From Agarophyton chilense (Eukaryota; Rhodophyta; Florideophyceae; Gracilariales; Gracilariaceae): a DNA stretch of 64,000 bases. Within the stretch, counting starts at the first letter, position 1, and each line of letters starts with the position of its first letter. A program made the translations under genes and the position numbers. Below the pieces are notes generated by a model. It made no database searches. It was not told the DNA's origin and saw only the letters and a list, made by a program, of their open reading frames with translations. The DNA lies in NCBI GenBank assembly GCA_030374765.1, contig JARGXX010000099.1:992001-1056000 (forward strand), read 5' to 3'. This document shows positions 53,858-63,943 of the stretch, piece by piece.

Positions 53858-54628
53858 TCATTTGTCCCCATTGTCCTTTTTTTTGGAAGCCCCTCTGGCT
53901 TCTCTGCGCTTTTTCTCTTTTTCCTCTTTTGTCTGTATTTTCTTCTCAATTCTCCGTTGCTCGCGATTGAGACCCGCTGTTGAGGATGCACCTGAAGTAG
54001 ACTTTGGAGGAAATTCTGTGTCGATCTCGGGAGACCATATTGTCTTAGGATATGGTTCACCTTCGACTCTCTTGCGCACCCACTCCCTCTCACGTTTATC
54101 ATTGCGCCTTATGATAATACCATCTATGGTTATGATTATGGCGCCGATGGTTACATAGACCAGGAGCACTATAACGGTGGTACCTAAAATTCGGTCAAGA
54201 GTGGGATTGCCCTGAAGGCTCTTTATCCAGCTTAAAGGGTCTGTAGCAGTGGCTGACGCAACGTCTTGTTCTGCTAACGTTGGCTGCGGCCCCACTGCGA
54301 GAATCGGAAGCAGAGCGAACATGGCGTAGTTCAAGTAGTTGGATACTACATGAAGTGGGTGAGAGATGTGATCAGCGCGACTGGTTTCGTTTGTTGTCCC
54401 GCACAAAGGAGAGGAAAAGACCTGATCGTGGATGTCAGGAGTAGCAGGGTTTGAGGTTGAGATGAGTGCGGTTTGCCGTGGGCCGCCGGGGGAGAGAACC
54501 ATACGTGCAGAACGGAAAGAATGCAAGCGCTTCGGCATGCAGCGCTGCGTGTTGGACTGGTAGAGCGAGAGCGATTGATGAGTGCATTGCCAGAGCTGAG
54601 CAGTGTGAACGAACAAAACGGAACCCAT
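53858..54628 (-). CDS. Possible plastid membrane protein, unknown family
   Basis: 256 residues from the ATG at 54628 (a longer reading begins with GTG at 54706). The first ~95 residues are rich in Ser, His and Arg with few acidic residues, consistent with a transit peptide. A hydrophobic stretch at ~98-120 (YAMFALLPILAVGPQPTLAE) ends in an Ala-containing, cleavage-like site. A second span lies at ~147-172 (TTVIVLLVYVTIGAIIITID). The C-terminal ~85 residues are strongly charged, helical, Lys/Glu-rich (RRIEKKIQTKEEKEKKRRE). It could be anchored in a thylakoid or envelope membrane, but that is a guess from the profile. No family was recognised. Confidence 0.6.
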   Translation of the reverse strand: MGSVLFVHTAQLWQCTHQSLSLYQSNTQRCMPKRLHSFRSARMVLSPGGPRQTALISTSNPATPDIHDQVFSSPLCGTTNETSRADHISHPLHVVSNYLNYAMFALLPILAVGPQPTLAEQDVASATATDPLSWIKSLQGNPTLDRILGTTVIVLLVYVTIGAIIITIDGIIIRRNDKREREWVRKRVEGEPYPKTIWSPEIDTEFPPKSTSGASSTAGLNREQRRIEKKIQTKEEKEKKRREARGASKKKDNGDK

Positions 54629-55350
54629 TGTGGCTTCGGAGAAGACAAGCAGACGATTGTCCCAGAATCTCGCTCTGCTTGAGAGCGCTACGACTACGGT
54701 TTCCACAGGAAGCGCAGCGGAGAATTATCGTGTCAGCTCAGCTGAGATCACAGAAGGCTACGAAGGGTAGCAATCCTTCGTAGATACTGTATCTACCTGC
54801 CCTTCCGCATTCGAAGCGGCAAGCGAACACCACAAACACGTGGCCAGCGATTTGAAGCCGAGATCTGCCACAACCCATCACAACGGCGGCCATGCGCACC
54901 GCGTGCGCATGTCATCGCCCCGAAACGCCCCGAAAAGCATCACATCGCCCCCCCCTCTCCCAGCGCCGCGTTTGGCATCATCCCGAGGCGGCCACGCGCC
55001 CCGCGCCACGCCGTGGAAAAAGCGGAGCCGCTGCCGGTGCCGTCCGCACACGCGGCAGCGCCTGCCGCCATTAGCGCTTGGCGCCATCAGCGCTTGGCGC
55101 CATCAGCGCTTGGCGCCATTTTCGACCGTTTTGTAATAAGCGCTTCCCTCCGTCCCAAGGCGCGCCTTTTTCCATTTCGAACCGTTCAGCTTCTTCTTCC
55201 CCTTCCAGCGGCGCCTTATACTTGGCAATTCGCCGTGTCGCCGCATTCCATCCACACCGGTCATCCATCTTCAGCTCTTCGGCTTGTACTACTGCACGCG
55301 TCTCCGCGCTCGCCCTTTCTTCTGTGCAGCTTCCTCGAGAGCGCTTCATC
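54629..55350. other. Divergent intergenic region of the SUN gene
   Basis: Holds the promoter of the SUN-domain gene. It contains the E2F-type repeat (listed separately) and a GC-rich segment at 54840-55060. The SUN reading frame is open upstream to 55078, but the Ser/Ala/Pro-rich extension would start inside the repeat, so I treat it as leader. Confidence 0.5.
55073..55119 (+). promoter_or_regulatory. Triple E2F-type palindromic repeat
   Basis: Three head-to-tail copies of a 16-base unit, AGCGCTTGGCGCCATC. Each contains the dyad TTGGCGCCA, the core of strong E2F/DP sites, beside an AGCGCT palindrome. They lie about 235-280 bases before the ATG of the SUN-domain gene, suggesting cell-cycle (G1/S) control. 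Whether the binding factor is really E2F is inference. Confidence 0.5.
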
Positions 55351-56859
55351 ATGAGTCAGGCGCGTCGCTCCGAGCGTCTTCGTCGCAAGCGACTCAGCAC
55401 GCCTGGATTGAGCCGTCCTGGTAACTACAGTCTGTATGGTACTGGCTATGTCGTCGAGTCTGAGGCTTCTTTTTTGCCGCTTGATGACCGTCGTCCTGCA
55501 AAAGAATCGCGTCGAGTGCGATACAAGGATTCTCCGCACAAGTTCGTAGCTGACTCACCCGTCGAACAGCCCCCGTCTCGTCGCACATCGGCAGCTCGCG
55601 CCGTTGCTGATCGTGTCCGTGTATCCCTCTTCGATATTCTGGGCTCTGCTGCCAAGAAACCTGCCAGTACCACATGGCGAACCGCCATCAATCATGATCC
55701 GGAAGACGAGGTTATCGACAATGACGACGACGAACCACAAATACAAGAGATTGAACCACATCCTACACAGGCCCCTTCTGCTACCACCAAAGCGCTTGTC
55801 CCTCATCACATCCGTCGTACCATTCGATCTTTCTTGAGACACAATGAGAAAACGCTTCCACTCGTCTTCATAACAGCATTGTTTGTCACAGGCATGATCT
55901 TTCTGCTCTTCATGGAAGCTCGGTACAGTTCTCGCATGGGAACAACGCCTGCTTATGTTCGTCTTCGCCGTTCATGCACTCCTCGATGGGCAGTTTCAGA
56001 CATTCCTATACCCCCACTACTTCGCGCGTTCGCTGCCGTGCTTTACGATGCACTCCGCACCATCGTGAACAGACTGTTTTCATTGATACGCAACGTGCCG
56101 TCCTATATGTTCCGTTCTGCGTCGAGAGCGCCACCCACACTGATCGGTGACTTTGTCACACGTGCCGAGCTTGAGCAGGAAATTCTGCCACGAGTTCTGA
56201 CCGAGGCGAAGAAGGCGGCGCAAAAAGACGCGGCTCAATTGAAAGCTGATTTGCCTCTTGCCGTCCGTCGGGAGGCCGCGCGCATGCGTGATGAATTTTC
56301 GGGCTTTGCTGAACGATATGCTGCAGACAAAGATCTTCCACCAGACTATGCCCTCGGTTCGGCGGGCGGAAAGATTTTGTGGACGAGACCCAGCACGCAA
56401 AGACTGTATGGACGCTTTATCCGCAAGTACGCTGAAGCTCTTTTGGGAGAAGGTATACCCACCCCGCACAGACCAGTACCTGCTTCTGTAATCTTGGAGC
56501 CAGAGGTTCTGCCGGGTAATTGCTGGTCTTTCGAAGGTGATAAAGCAGAGATTATGATCCGGCTTCTCGGCATGGTCAAAGTATCTAGCGTGACGATGGA
56601 GCATACACCAAGGTCCAGCGTGCTGTCGGTAGATAGCGCCCCGCGTCAATTTAAGGTTTATGGGGTGAAAGTGGATGGAAAAGAAATCGAAGCTGGTGAT
56701 TTTGTGTTTGACATGGAAGAAGAACGAAATGGTCATCTTCAACGCTTTTACACCCCAGGCGAAAACGTTTTCCGTGCGATTCGTTTAGAGATTTTGAGCA
56801 ACCATGGAGCTAACCATACATCGTTGTATCGCTTCCGGGTGCATGGAGAACAAGTGTAG
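55351..56859 (+). CDS. SUN-domain inner nuclear membrane protein
   Basis: 502 residues. The N-terminal ~165 residues are basic and soluble (nucleoplasmic side). One transmembrane span lies at ~170-190 (LVFITALFVTGMIFLLFME). A luminal helical region at ~270-330 has coiled-coil character. The C-terminal SUN domain spans ~335-502: DYALGSAGGKILWT, PGNCWSFEGDKAEIMIRL, VTMEHTPRSS, then the APRQFKVYGV block and YRFRVHGEQV. SUN proteins bind KASH partners in the perinuclear space to link nucleus and cytoskeleton. The ATG at 55351 was preferred to an upstream in-frame ATG at 55078, which would begin inside promoter repeats. Intronless. Confidence 0.93.
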   Translation: MSQARRSERLRRKRLSTPGLSRPGNYSLYGTGYVVESEASFLPLDDRRPAKESRRVRYKDSPHKFVADSPVEQPPSRRTSAARAVADRVRVSLFDILGSAAKKPASTTWRTAINHDPEDEVIDNDDDEPQIQEIEPHPTQAPSATTKALVPHHIRRTIRSFLRHNEKTLPLVFITALFVTGMIFLLFMEARYSSRMGTTPAYVRLRRSCTPRWAVSDIPIPPLLRAFAAVLYDALRTIVNRLFSLIRNVPSYMFRSASRAPPTLIGDFVTRAELEQEILPRVLTEAKKAAQKDAAQLKADLPLAVRREAARMRDEFSGFAERYAADKDLPPDYALGSAGGKILWTRPSTQRLYGRFIRKYAEALLGEGIPTPHRPVPASVILEPEVLPGNCWSFEGDKAEIMIRLLGMVKVSSVTMEHTPRSSVLSVDSAPRQFKVYGVKVDGKEIEAGDFVFDMEEERNGHLQRFYTPGENVFRAIRLEILSNHGANHTSLYRFRVHGEQV

Positions 56860-57482
56860 TTTGCTTGAAAGAGAAGGAAGTTGAAATATTGTCATCGTAA
56901 CGTTTTGTACATATGTTGTTATACGAAACCGATGAAAACACTGCTTGATTTCGCACCGTGGTTAGGTAAGAATTGCGTGGGAGCGAAATGACATCTGCGC
57001 ATTTACTGTGCTGTGCATGACTTGAGTAAAGACTTGGACGCTGGGAATGGACAGATTGAGCGGGAGAGGGGGATGCTAAAAGTAGCGTGAATCACCAACA
57101 TGTAAAGATCGCCTCGCTCGCGACAGTGCTTGGTCTTCCGTCGTGCTTGGTTGAAATTTAGAGATTGTGCGCTCCAGATGCGGGAGATGACTTCCGGCCG
57201 AGTTTCCGTAAAGGCATATGCAAGAGGATAGAGCTTTAGGACTGCGGAAATTGCGAAAGTGTAGCGCATTTGCAGAGTATCGTTCTTACCCCCACCGTGA
57301 TGGAGCTGCGCGCGATTGCGATCCATATAAGAGGGCTGTGAGCATGTACACGTGGACACGCGTGGAGCAGATTACAATAGTGCGGGGCGAAGGCGAAGAC
57401 GACATGTGCAGCGTGCATGAAGCAATGGGGCGTCGCGCGGCCGTTGACCAGGCCCCTCGCGCAGACCGCGAATGTAGCCGCA
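56860..57482. other. Intergenic between SUN and GPHR genes
   Basis: No independent gene was recognised. It should hold the promoter of the GPHR gene. Confidence 0.5.
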
Positions 57483-59022
57483 ATGAGGCGGTCCGCCGCC
57501 AGTGTATTCACGCAGGCGCTTGCCGACTCGCTCATCTCCATCTTCACCTTTCTCTTCACTCGCCGCTGCGGCGCTCTATTCTACAGGCGCTTTCTCTCCC
57601 GCGAAAATGTGATCAACCAGTAAGTGGCCTCTCGTCTTCCTCCACCCGCTTGCACCGCAGTGAAAACCCGCGTCCATGCTAACATGAAGATCGCCTCTTT
57701 TCCACAGTGCAAGCGTGCAGCGGTTCTTCGAATGGACTTTCTCGCTTTCTTTGTCGATCATTCTACTCATCTTCTTCGACGCTGTGGGTGTCATGCATAC
57801 CGCCACTCGTCGTCTCAACTGGCTTTTTGACGTCTATGCTTTGGTAATAACTCTAATACTAATTCTTCCCACCGCCCAAGTTTACCACATTCTCTATGAC
57901 AGCGGGTGGCGTCCTATCGAAGCCATACGTGCTTCCTTGCTTTGTGAACTTGTCTTTCTGTATCTTTTCTGGCGAGTCGGTGATGGGTTTCCGCTTATGC
58001 CGCAAACTTACTCTCCAATAACTCCGAAAATCATTTCCACCTTTTCTATTGAAGCTGCCATGAGTCGTATTCTTGTCGTCGGTATCACAATGCTCGCCGT
58101 ACTCTCCGGTTTCACTGCTGTCAACTTGCCGTATAATTATTTGACTTCGTTCATCCACCCTATTAAGGAGAAGCAGGTCATCGCTCTTGGAGAAAAGCTA
58201 CTCTCCTCCATTGAACGCATCTCGCGCAAGAAGCGACAGCTGTTGCAATCAGAAATGCAGCAAGTTGTAACCGCTCGCGCGCTAGAAAGTAGATCGCACG
58301 CGCCTTCGACGCGGAGTCGCGTGATATCCTCGCTTCCTCCCGATATGCAACAGGTGGACAGAGACTTATCGCATCTGTTTCACGATTACACCGATGCCGC
58401 ATCTGCGCATCATGACATCATCTTCGCCAGTACCCGTATGGGGAGACTATTCACGTCATTAGGCGCGCTTATGTTGCTTCTCTGTGCCATCCGTGTTCTT
58501 GCCGCTGTGTACAATATTTGGGCACATCTGCGTGGCAATCGTGTGGGGTCTACTGGGGCTGCAGTTGCCATTTCAAATCGGCTGCATAGCGTTTTGATTC
58601 GTGCAGGTGTCAATGTAGACGTCAAGGTAGTTTACCAGTATGCCACGCTCGCTTTCACATCTGTGCTCATGTGCGTTAATTTGAGGGCTGTCTTGGTTAG
58701 GATGACCTCGGTATTTGCATTTGTGTCTGGAAATCGAGCTGTAAATAGCTCTGCTGCGATCTTTATTGCTCATTTAATGGGCACTTACGTGATCTCGTCT
58801 ACAATTCTCGTGCGAAGCTTTTTACCACCTGGCTCACGAATTCTTATCGCTGATGTACTTGGAAAACTTGAGTTTCGATACTTTCAAAGATGGTTCGACG
58901 CAATATTCATATCAAGTGCCATGTTCGGCTCTGCTTTTCTAGCATACCAATCAGGGTATTTGTGCGGGCGGGTGGGGTCAAAACCGGGTGCGCCGAGAAG
59001 AACTGGGAAGCAGTCTAGGTGA
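57483..59022 (+). CDS. Golgi pH regulator / GPR89-GTG family membrane protein
   Basis: Two exons, 57483-57619 and 57708-59022, with an 88-nt intron (GTAAGT...TTCCACAG) that joins ...ENVINH to ASVQRFFEW. The product has 483 residues. About eight to nine hydrophobic spans are visible. The family hallmark LSGFTAVNLPYNYLTSF lies near residue 165. A central charged, helical cytosolic loop (~185-275) precedes the C-terminal spans, which end in FLPPGSRI and YFQRWFDAIF. In animals the family is an anion channel that acidifies the Golgi; in plants (GTG1/2) related proteins affect growth and ABA responses. The exact role here is unknown. The start is the first ATG in frame. Confidence 0.9.
57620..57707 (+). 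other. Intron of the GPHR gene
   Basis: 88 nt with 5' GTAAGT, 3' TTTTCCACAG and a GCTAAC-type branch site about 29 bases before the acceptor. Removing it connects two frames that otherwise lack a start and an end. Confidence 0.9.
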
Positions 59023-60058
59023 TTGTATGTGACTCGGAAGTGCCAACTTACCACGTAAAGCTTTAGATACCTTCTACGCTAGGGAACGATTCAGGAAGAC
59101 GCCAAATCGTTTGTTTGTATCCAAACGTTATACAACTTGACATATGTCGCATTGTTCAGCATCTCTGGTTGAACGGCCCCGAGTCCACTTGTTCCTCTTT
59201 TTTTTTCTCCTGAGCTTGTTTCGCGTAATGTTTTCCTTTCCGCGAAGTTTTGTTTTGGCGGATAATATTGTGCTGTTTACGATCGATGCGTGTGGTTGGA
59301 GAAGTTCTGGTAGAAACAAATGATCTATTGAAGCACACAAATTTTATGCTCATTACATCAAGACAAAAGCCAATCCGTTTGGCATGAGTGATGCCTTTCA
59401 CTGCTGTGCTTCTGTGGGTTGTTTTCCAATCTCCTCGCTTAGGAATTGGTCCCTTTTTTCCAGAACTAGCGTATTCATTGTACCTCGGACGTCACCATCC
59501 ACGTATCAGAACCCAAGATCGATGAACAGATACAGGTTATCTTGAGGCGTAAAACGATGCTGTGCGATCAATATTAACGCATATGAAGGTGTACGTTGGG
59601 ACCCCCACGTCCCCCAGATGCTAACTAAAGAAGTGGCTATATCTGCCTTGCCGCAAGTAGCTGTGAAGATTGTCAGCACTTTGGCGTATCAACTACAAAT
59701 AGTCCGTACCTCAAATGGCGTCAAGCTACGGTGATCAGTGGATTTGCTCGTTTGTGTACTCGGTTACGTTTAATCGGATGTAAATGGGGGTTAGGTAGGG
59801 TAATCTTTCTAAAGAACTGTATGGACAATACACTAAGCGATTGCGAACGAAGCTAAGCATGATGGTGTGTCGCGGGGCTTTCTGAGCATAGAGGCTAGGG
59901 TTTGATGGAAAGTAAGCTGTTGTGCAGGCACGGCTCATGCGACCGCCGGGCGCTGTGTTGATGAGTGAGCACTAATGAATATGTGTGCAAAGGCTGCCAA
60001 TACAGGACGCTAATTGTTGGGATGAGCGACGGATGTATGTGTACAAAGCGAAGACTGT
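59023..60058. other. Convergent intergenic region, nothing recognised
   Basis: Between the 3' ends of GPHR (+) and the RING-RAWUL gene (-). Only short frames are present. Confidence 0.5.
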
Positions 60059-60823
60059 TCAGTTTGCGTCATAATTTGGCACTTCGTAGTCGAGAATGAG
60101 ATGACCTTCTGAAGCAGGCCAGACATGCGAAATAAGATCACCCAACGTCATATCATCGGTGAGTTCCTCGTCCGAGCATTTGATGATGACTTGTTCTGCT
60201 AACGGGAGCTCCAGTCTTTCCCGAATATAGCGAGCAACAAGGTACACTGGAAGCCTCCCCGTTGTTCTTAGAGCGCATCGCTGAATCTTCGGGGCGGATC
60301 CCAGAGGTCGCAATTCGCACCTGACCTCATCAAATGCAGTTGGACCTTGAACACGGCGCATCCCATTCTTTGATTCGGATGAAAGGGCATCAGCATCGGT
60401 CTTGGAAGTACGGCGCCCGTTAACGATCTTCCTGTACTTGAGAGGCGGCTCGGGTTGATCGCTTTCCGGGGTTGTGGAGCGGCCAGGGGCCGCTTGACGG
60501 TGTGGCTCCAGCGTTGGTACGGATTTTAAGCGGGCTTCTGACGTTTGTACAGAGCGGAAGGCGGCAGATTGGTCGGATGATGATCGATGTTGGCGTGGGC
60601 GCAGCTTGATGCGTTCGGCCGCGGCGGGCTTTGTAGGGGTGTTGGGGCGATGTGAACGCGGATTGAAGCGCGTGGTGGCGAACCGACGGCGCTTGGTGCC
60701 GCCAACGTCGTTGCAAACCAAACACGAACTCTGCGAAACACCGCAGGCGCGACAGACAGAGTGGTTGCACCGCAGCACGCCCACGTCACGAGCCTCTCCT
60801 AGACACACGTCGCAGTTGGGCAT
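60059..60823 (-). CDS. PCGF-like RING-RAWUL protein (Polycomb group)
   Basis: 254 residues. The protein starts with a compact C3HC4 RING (CDVC, LRCNHSVCRAC, SSCLVC, residues ~4-38). A basic, disordered middle (~40-165) follows. The C-terminal ~75 residues form a ubiquitin-like RAWUL module: VARYIRERLELP, then VIIKCSDEELTDDMTLGDLI, then LILDYEV. This RING-plus-RAWUL order is that of PCGF/BMI1/Psc and of plant DRIP proteins, partners of RING1 in the PRC1 H2A ubiquitin ligase. I start at the ATG at 60823, because the upstream in-frame extension to 61039 is Ala/Arg-rich and lacks conservation signs. The RING second loop is shorter than usual. Intronless. Confidence 0.78.
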   Translation of the reverse strand: MPNCDVCLGEARDVGVLRCNHSVCRACGVSQSSCLVCNDVGGTKRRRFATTRFNPRSHRPNTPTKPAAAERIKLRPRQHRSSSDQSAAFRSVQTSEARLKSVPTLEPHRQAAPGRSTTPESDQPEPPLKYRKIVNGRRTSKTDADALSSESKNGMRRVQGPTAFDEVRCELRPLGSAPKIQRCALRTTGRLPVYLVARYIRERLELPLAEQVIIKCSDEELTDDMTLGDLISHVWPASEGHLILDYEVPNYDAN

Positions 60824-62530
60824 TGCGCGGCGGCACCCGCGGTGGGACGCAGGAATGTCAATGGAGCGGGGAAAGAACGGTGGGGCGGAAGGGTGTGCGG
60901 TGGTGCTGGCGGCGCGCGCGGCGGGGACCAAACTCTTCCAAAAGCTCGGCACTCTAGCGCCCACTGTGACAGCGACTTTAAGGAAGGAGCGGCGAATGCA
61001 GGCTGCGGCCTGCGACTCTGCTGGGGCGCGCATATGCACGCAGCCGCTTGCTTCGGACTCACCCGCATGCCCCGCTTCGGCTGTCGTACTCGATTGCGCG
61101 CGTTTGGAGCCCCTGTTTGTGCCCCACTGTCCGCTCCAAATCCGCCAACACAGCTGTTTCTTCGCCCTGTTTGCGTCACTGTCGGTTGCTGGCCAGCTAG
61201 AGCAACTGGAGCTTTCTCCAGTTTGCGCGAGCCTGCTACGTTATATATCGCTGCATCCCGTGTGTTTCTCGAAGGCTAGCCTATTCAAACGTTTTTGCCC
61301 AATTGAAGTTTCTGTCGAAGTTTGATGGAATGACACACCGTCCGTATCTCTGTTGTAGAAGTCTTCGGGTTGAATTAAGGCGTAAAAGAATTACATTATT
61401 CTCTGTGGCTCCATTACATCCAGACACATGCTGGTATTCATTCCAAAATGAGAATTCCTCCGCTGGAACTATTGCCACAAATTACGAAGAGTCCCGCGCA
61501 TCTGTTAATCAGATTGATCGAGTTGTCAGAGTATATCTACACCTGTAACAATTATAAAGGGGCGTAAGGCATTTTCAGCTGCAGTAGTCCATGCCCCGCC
61601 ACTGCAAATTAGCCTGCTGGGGCAATGAAGTCTTGATGGACCACATCGCTGGGTCCTCCAGCTTGTAGTCCTGTGCTTTACTCGAATAGATTTTCGCATT
61701 CATCGTGTTGCTTCCTCTCATGGATTTAATTTGAAAGACTGGCATTCAAACGTATTCGCAACTTCGATGGAAGAGTCACTTTCACTTTACCTTTTCTACT
61801 CGGCTATTTTTCTACCGGAGCTCTCCGTGGATAAAAAAAGCACCGTGGTGTGCCGCAGCAGGGCACGGCACTGACGACAATTCCATGTACGATTCCAGTT
61901 CGAATCCGTTCTATGGAATAATAAAAAGGTTATTCGAGCTGATTAACCATAGAATTGTCAACATGACTGCAGGGCGAAGGGGGCTTTCTATAGGGGGTTT
62001 CAATCGAAAAGATCCTTTTCTACTACAAACCTCTCTTTCTCGGCTGCTTTTTGTTCTGAGTTGTGTAGTTCTTGTTCCAGTTTATGGATTAGTTTCCTAA
62101 AAAATGGTTCCCTTCTGCGAAGAATGTAGGAAATCTATTCTCACACTTCCTCAACGCGGATCTCCGAACTGGATATCATGGATTTCCCCCAGCCCCTCCC
62201 CTCTCCTTCCCTGGTATTTGCTATGTATGGTCGCTTTGCTCCTCGCTCAACTTTGATTTGCAATATCGAGAACGAAGGGCACACAATAGGTTTCACTTCA
62301 GAAAGAACGATGCCGTTAAAAAATAAAAGACAAGGCGGAAAGACATGTGTCACATATGTTACATTTAAAATTTCAATCTTCCGGCCCTACGATGAATCCT
62401 ATCCTTGAAACAATATTCTTGGAGCTATTTTATTCTCTTTTCTAGCCAGCCTTTTCTCCTCACGTGGTATTCAAACGAGTTTAACTCACTTTAACGGTGA
62501 AACAGTTCCAAGTCAAGTGTTGGAAACCGG
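60824..62530. other. Intergenic, nothing recognised
   Basis: The first ~250 bases are GC-rich and upstream of the RING-RAWUL gene. The rest is AT-rich with short frames only. Confidence 0.5.
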
Positions 62531-62538
62531 AAACTGTT

Positions 62539-62540
62539 CC

Positions 62541-62634
<94 letters not shown>
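62539..62634. repeat. Long (CT)n microsatellite
   Basis: About 95 bases of CT dinucleotide with one TT interruption near its start. The long Ser-Leu and Glu-Arg frames read across it on both strands are artefacts of the repeat. Confidence 0.97.
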
Positions 62635-62637
<3 letters not shown>

Positions 62638-63349
62638 GTTGAGGTGATAGTGGCTCTCTTTTTTAATGCTCTTAGTAAAGAATATCGTCGGCCTAAGTGC
62701 AACAGCAGTTTTCTAGTTCATTTGGCCTTTCAAACGGACTGCATCCCCATTCGTCTGTGAAGCAAATGAAGGGGCCGCACAGTCTGAGCTCGTGAAAATA
62801 TATTTCGGATTGACTTTGGCTTCTCTTTCTGCTTGCTGTCTGTCACAAATAGAGGTCTTTCAAAAAATTGTTGTAGCTGGCGAGCTCCAGATTTATTGGT
62901 GACGCGCACATAAATTGAACAAAGAATTTTCCTAGCTGGTCTCATTGTATACCCTTACACACCTGTAGTAATAGCATGCTGTACGAAGTCGAACGTTTCC
63001 TCATGATCTTTGTGAGCGTAGCAGAGTATTCACCGTCTCTCACGCGACACAAGACTCCACTTAAGGAGACGTTGGACATCAAGCATCTCACCTGCGGAAA
63101 CTCGGTAGAGCTCTCAAAAGAACCGTCAATAGTCGTAAGGTCTCTTTGTCATGGATCCCAGGTTAATGTGAAATGATTGAAAACGAAACAGTTTACAGAC
63201 GAGTTCCCAAATTCGGTTTGCATCCAACCTTAAAGGAATAATGAAAGAATCCCATGATCTTTTGGATGTCAAGACCTCTCTAAAAGAAAAACATTCGAAC
63301 AGTCGATTTCTTTGAGAAGACAATTGTTCACTGGTCGTTCGCCTGTATA
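62635..63349. other. Intergenic, nothing recognised
   Basis: AT-rich. Short frames only, without domains. Confidence 0.45.
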
Positions 63350-63943
63350 CTACCCTGTCGTCGTGTCGCCAGCTACATGAACAAAAAAGGGAAGTGTTGA
63401 GAATGTTTCATTGAAGCGAAAAAAAACCTGCAAACTTATCGAGCCACACTGCCCACTAACAAACGTATGTCGCTGAGTTCTTGAGAAGTTTAGAAGAGAC
63501 ATTCGAAAATCACTGAAGATATTGGTATTGGAAACTAACAAGGACTTACCTTCTGAGGAAAGAGAAAAATCTGTTCTGTACAACTCTGGTGGACGAGGAA
63601 TTTGAACACAGCCTTCACCTAATTTCGTTGCTGATGGCATCAAGGCGCTAGCTCTGCTAGCAATCCAACTTTCTTCCCAATTGGGCAGAGTTGGTTGATT
63701 TGAAAAATGTCGCGTGGCACCCGTTCTAAATGAAACATGTCCTATTCGTCCAATGCTAGAACAGTACGATATCATCACCTCTGATGCAATCGGCGACAAG
63801 AATGCTCTGGCAGTCGATGTGTTTGGTTTGTACAAAGGGTAGGATTGATACTGACGGTACTGTACTATCGAGCGCATTTCTGTGTTGGCGTGACGCACCT
63901 CTTTGACTTGCGACCATTCTACACATATGTGACTGCCTGGCAT
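63350..63943 (-). CDS. Weak candidate gene or exon, unknown
   Basis: A 197-codon minus-strand frame near the window edge, by far the longest in its surroundings. The translation is unremarkable (Ser/Arg-rich, no membrane span, no motif I recognise). The middle part (IGRIGHVSFRTGATRHFSN) could belong to a real exon. Whether it is a gene cannot be decided from this window. A chance frame is equally possible. Confidence 0.25.
   Translation of the reverse strand: MPGSHICVEWSQVKEVRHANTEMRSIVQYRQYQSYPLYKPNTSTARAFLSPIASEVMISYCSSIGRIGHVSFRTGATRHFSNQPTLPNWEESWIASRASALMPSATKLGEGCVQIPRPPELYRTDFSLSSEGKSLLVSNTNIFSDFRMSLLNFSRTQRHTFVSGQCGSISLQVFFRFNETFSTLPFFVHVAGDTTTG

Noticed and set aside
55078-55350. 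Upstream in-frame extension of the SUN protein
   Set aside because: It would start inside the E2F-type repeats and gives a Ser/Ala/Pro-rich segment without signal features. The ATG at 55351 begins a typical basic nucleoplasmic domain.
60824-61039. N-terminal extension of the RING-RAWUL protein
   Set aside because: Ala/Arg-rich and GC-driven. RING proteins of this class usually begin directly before the first Cys pair, as the ATG at 60823 does.
62481-62760. Ser-Leu and Glu-Arg repeat proteins on both strands
   Set aside because: Translations of the CT microsatellite.
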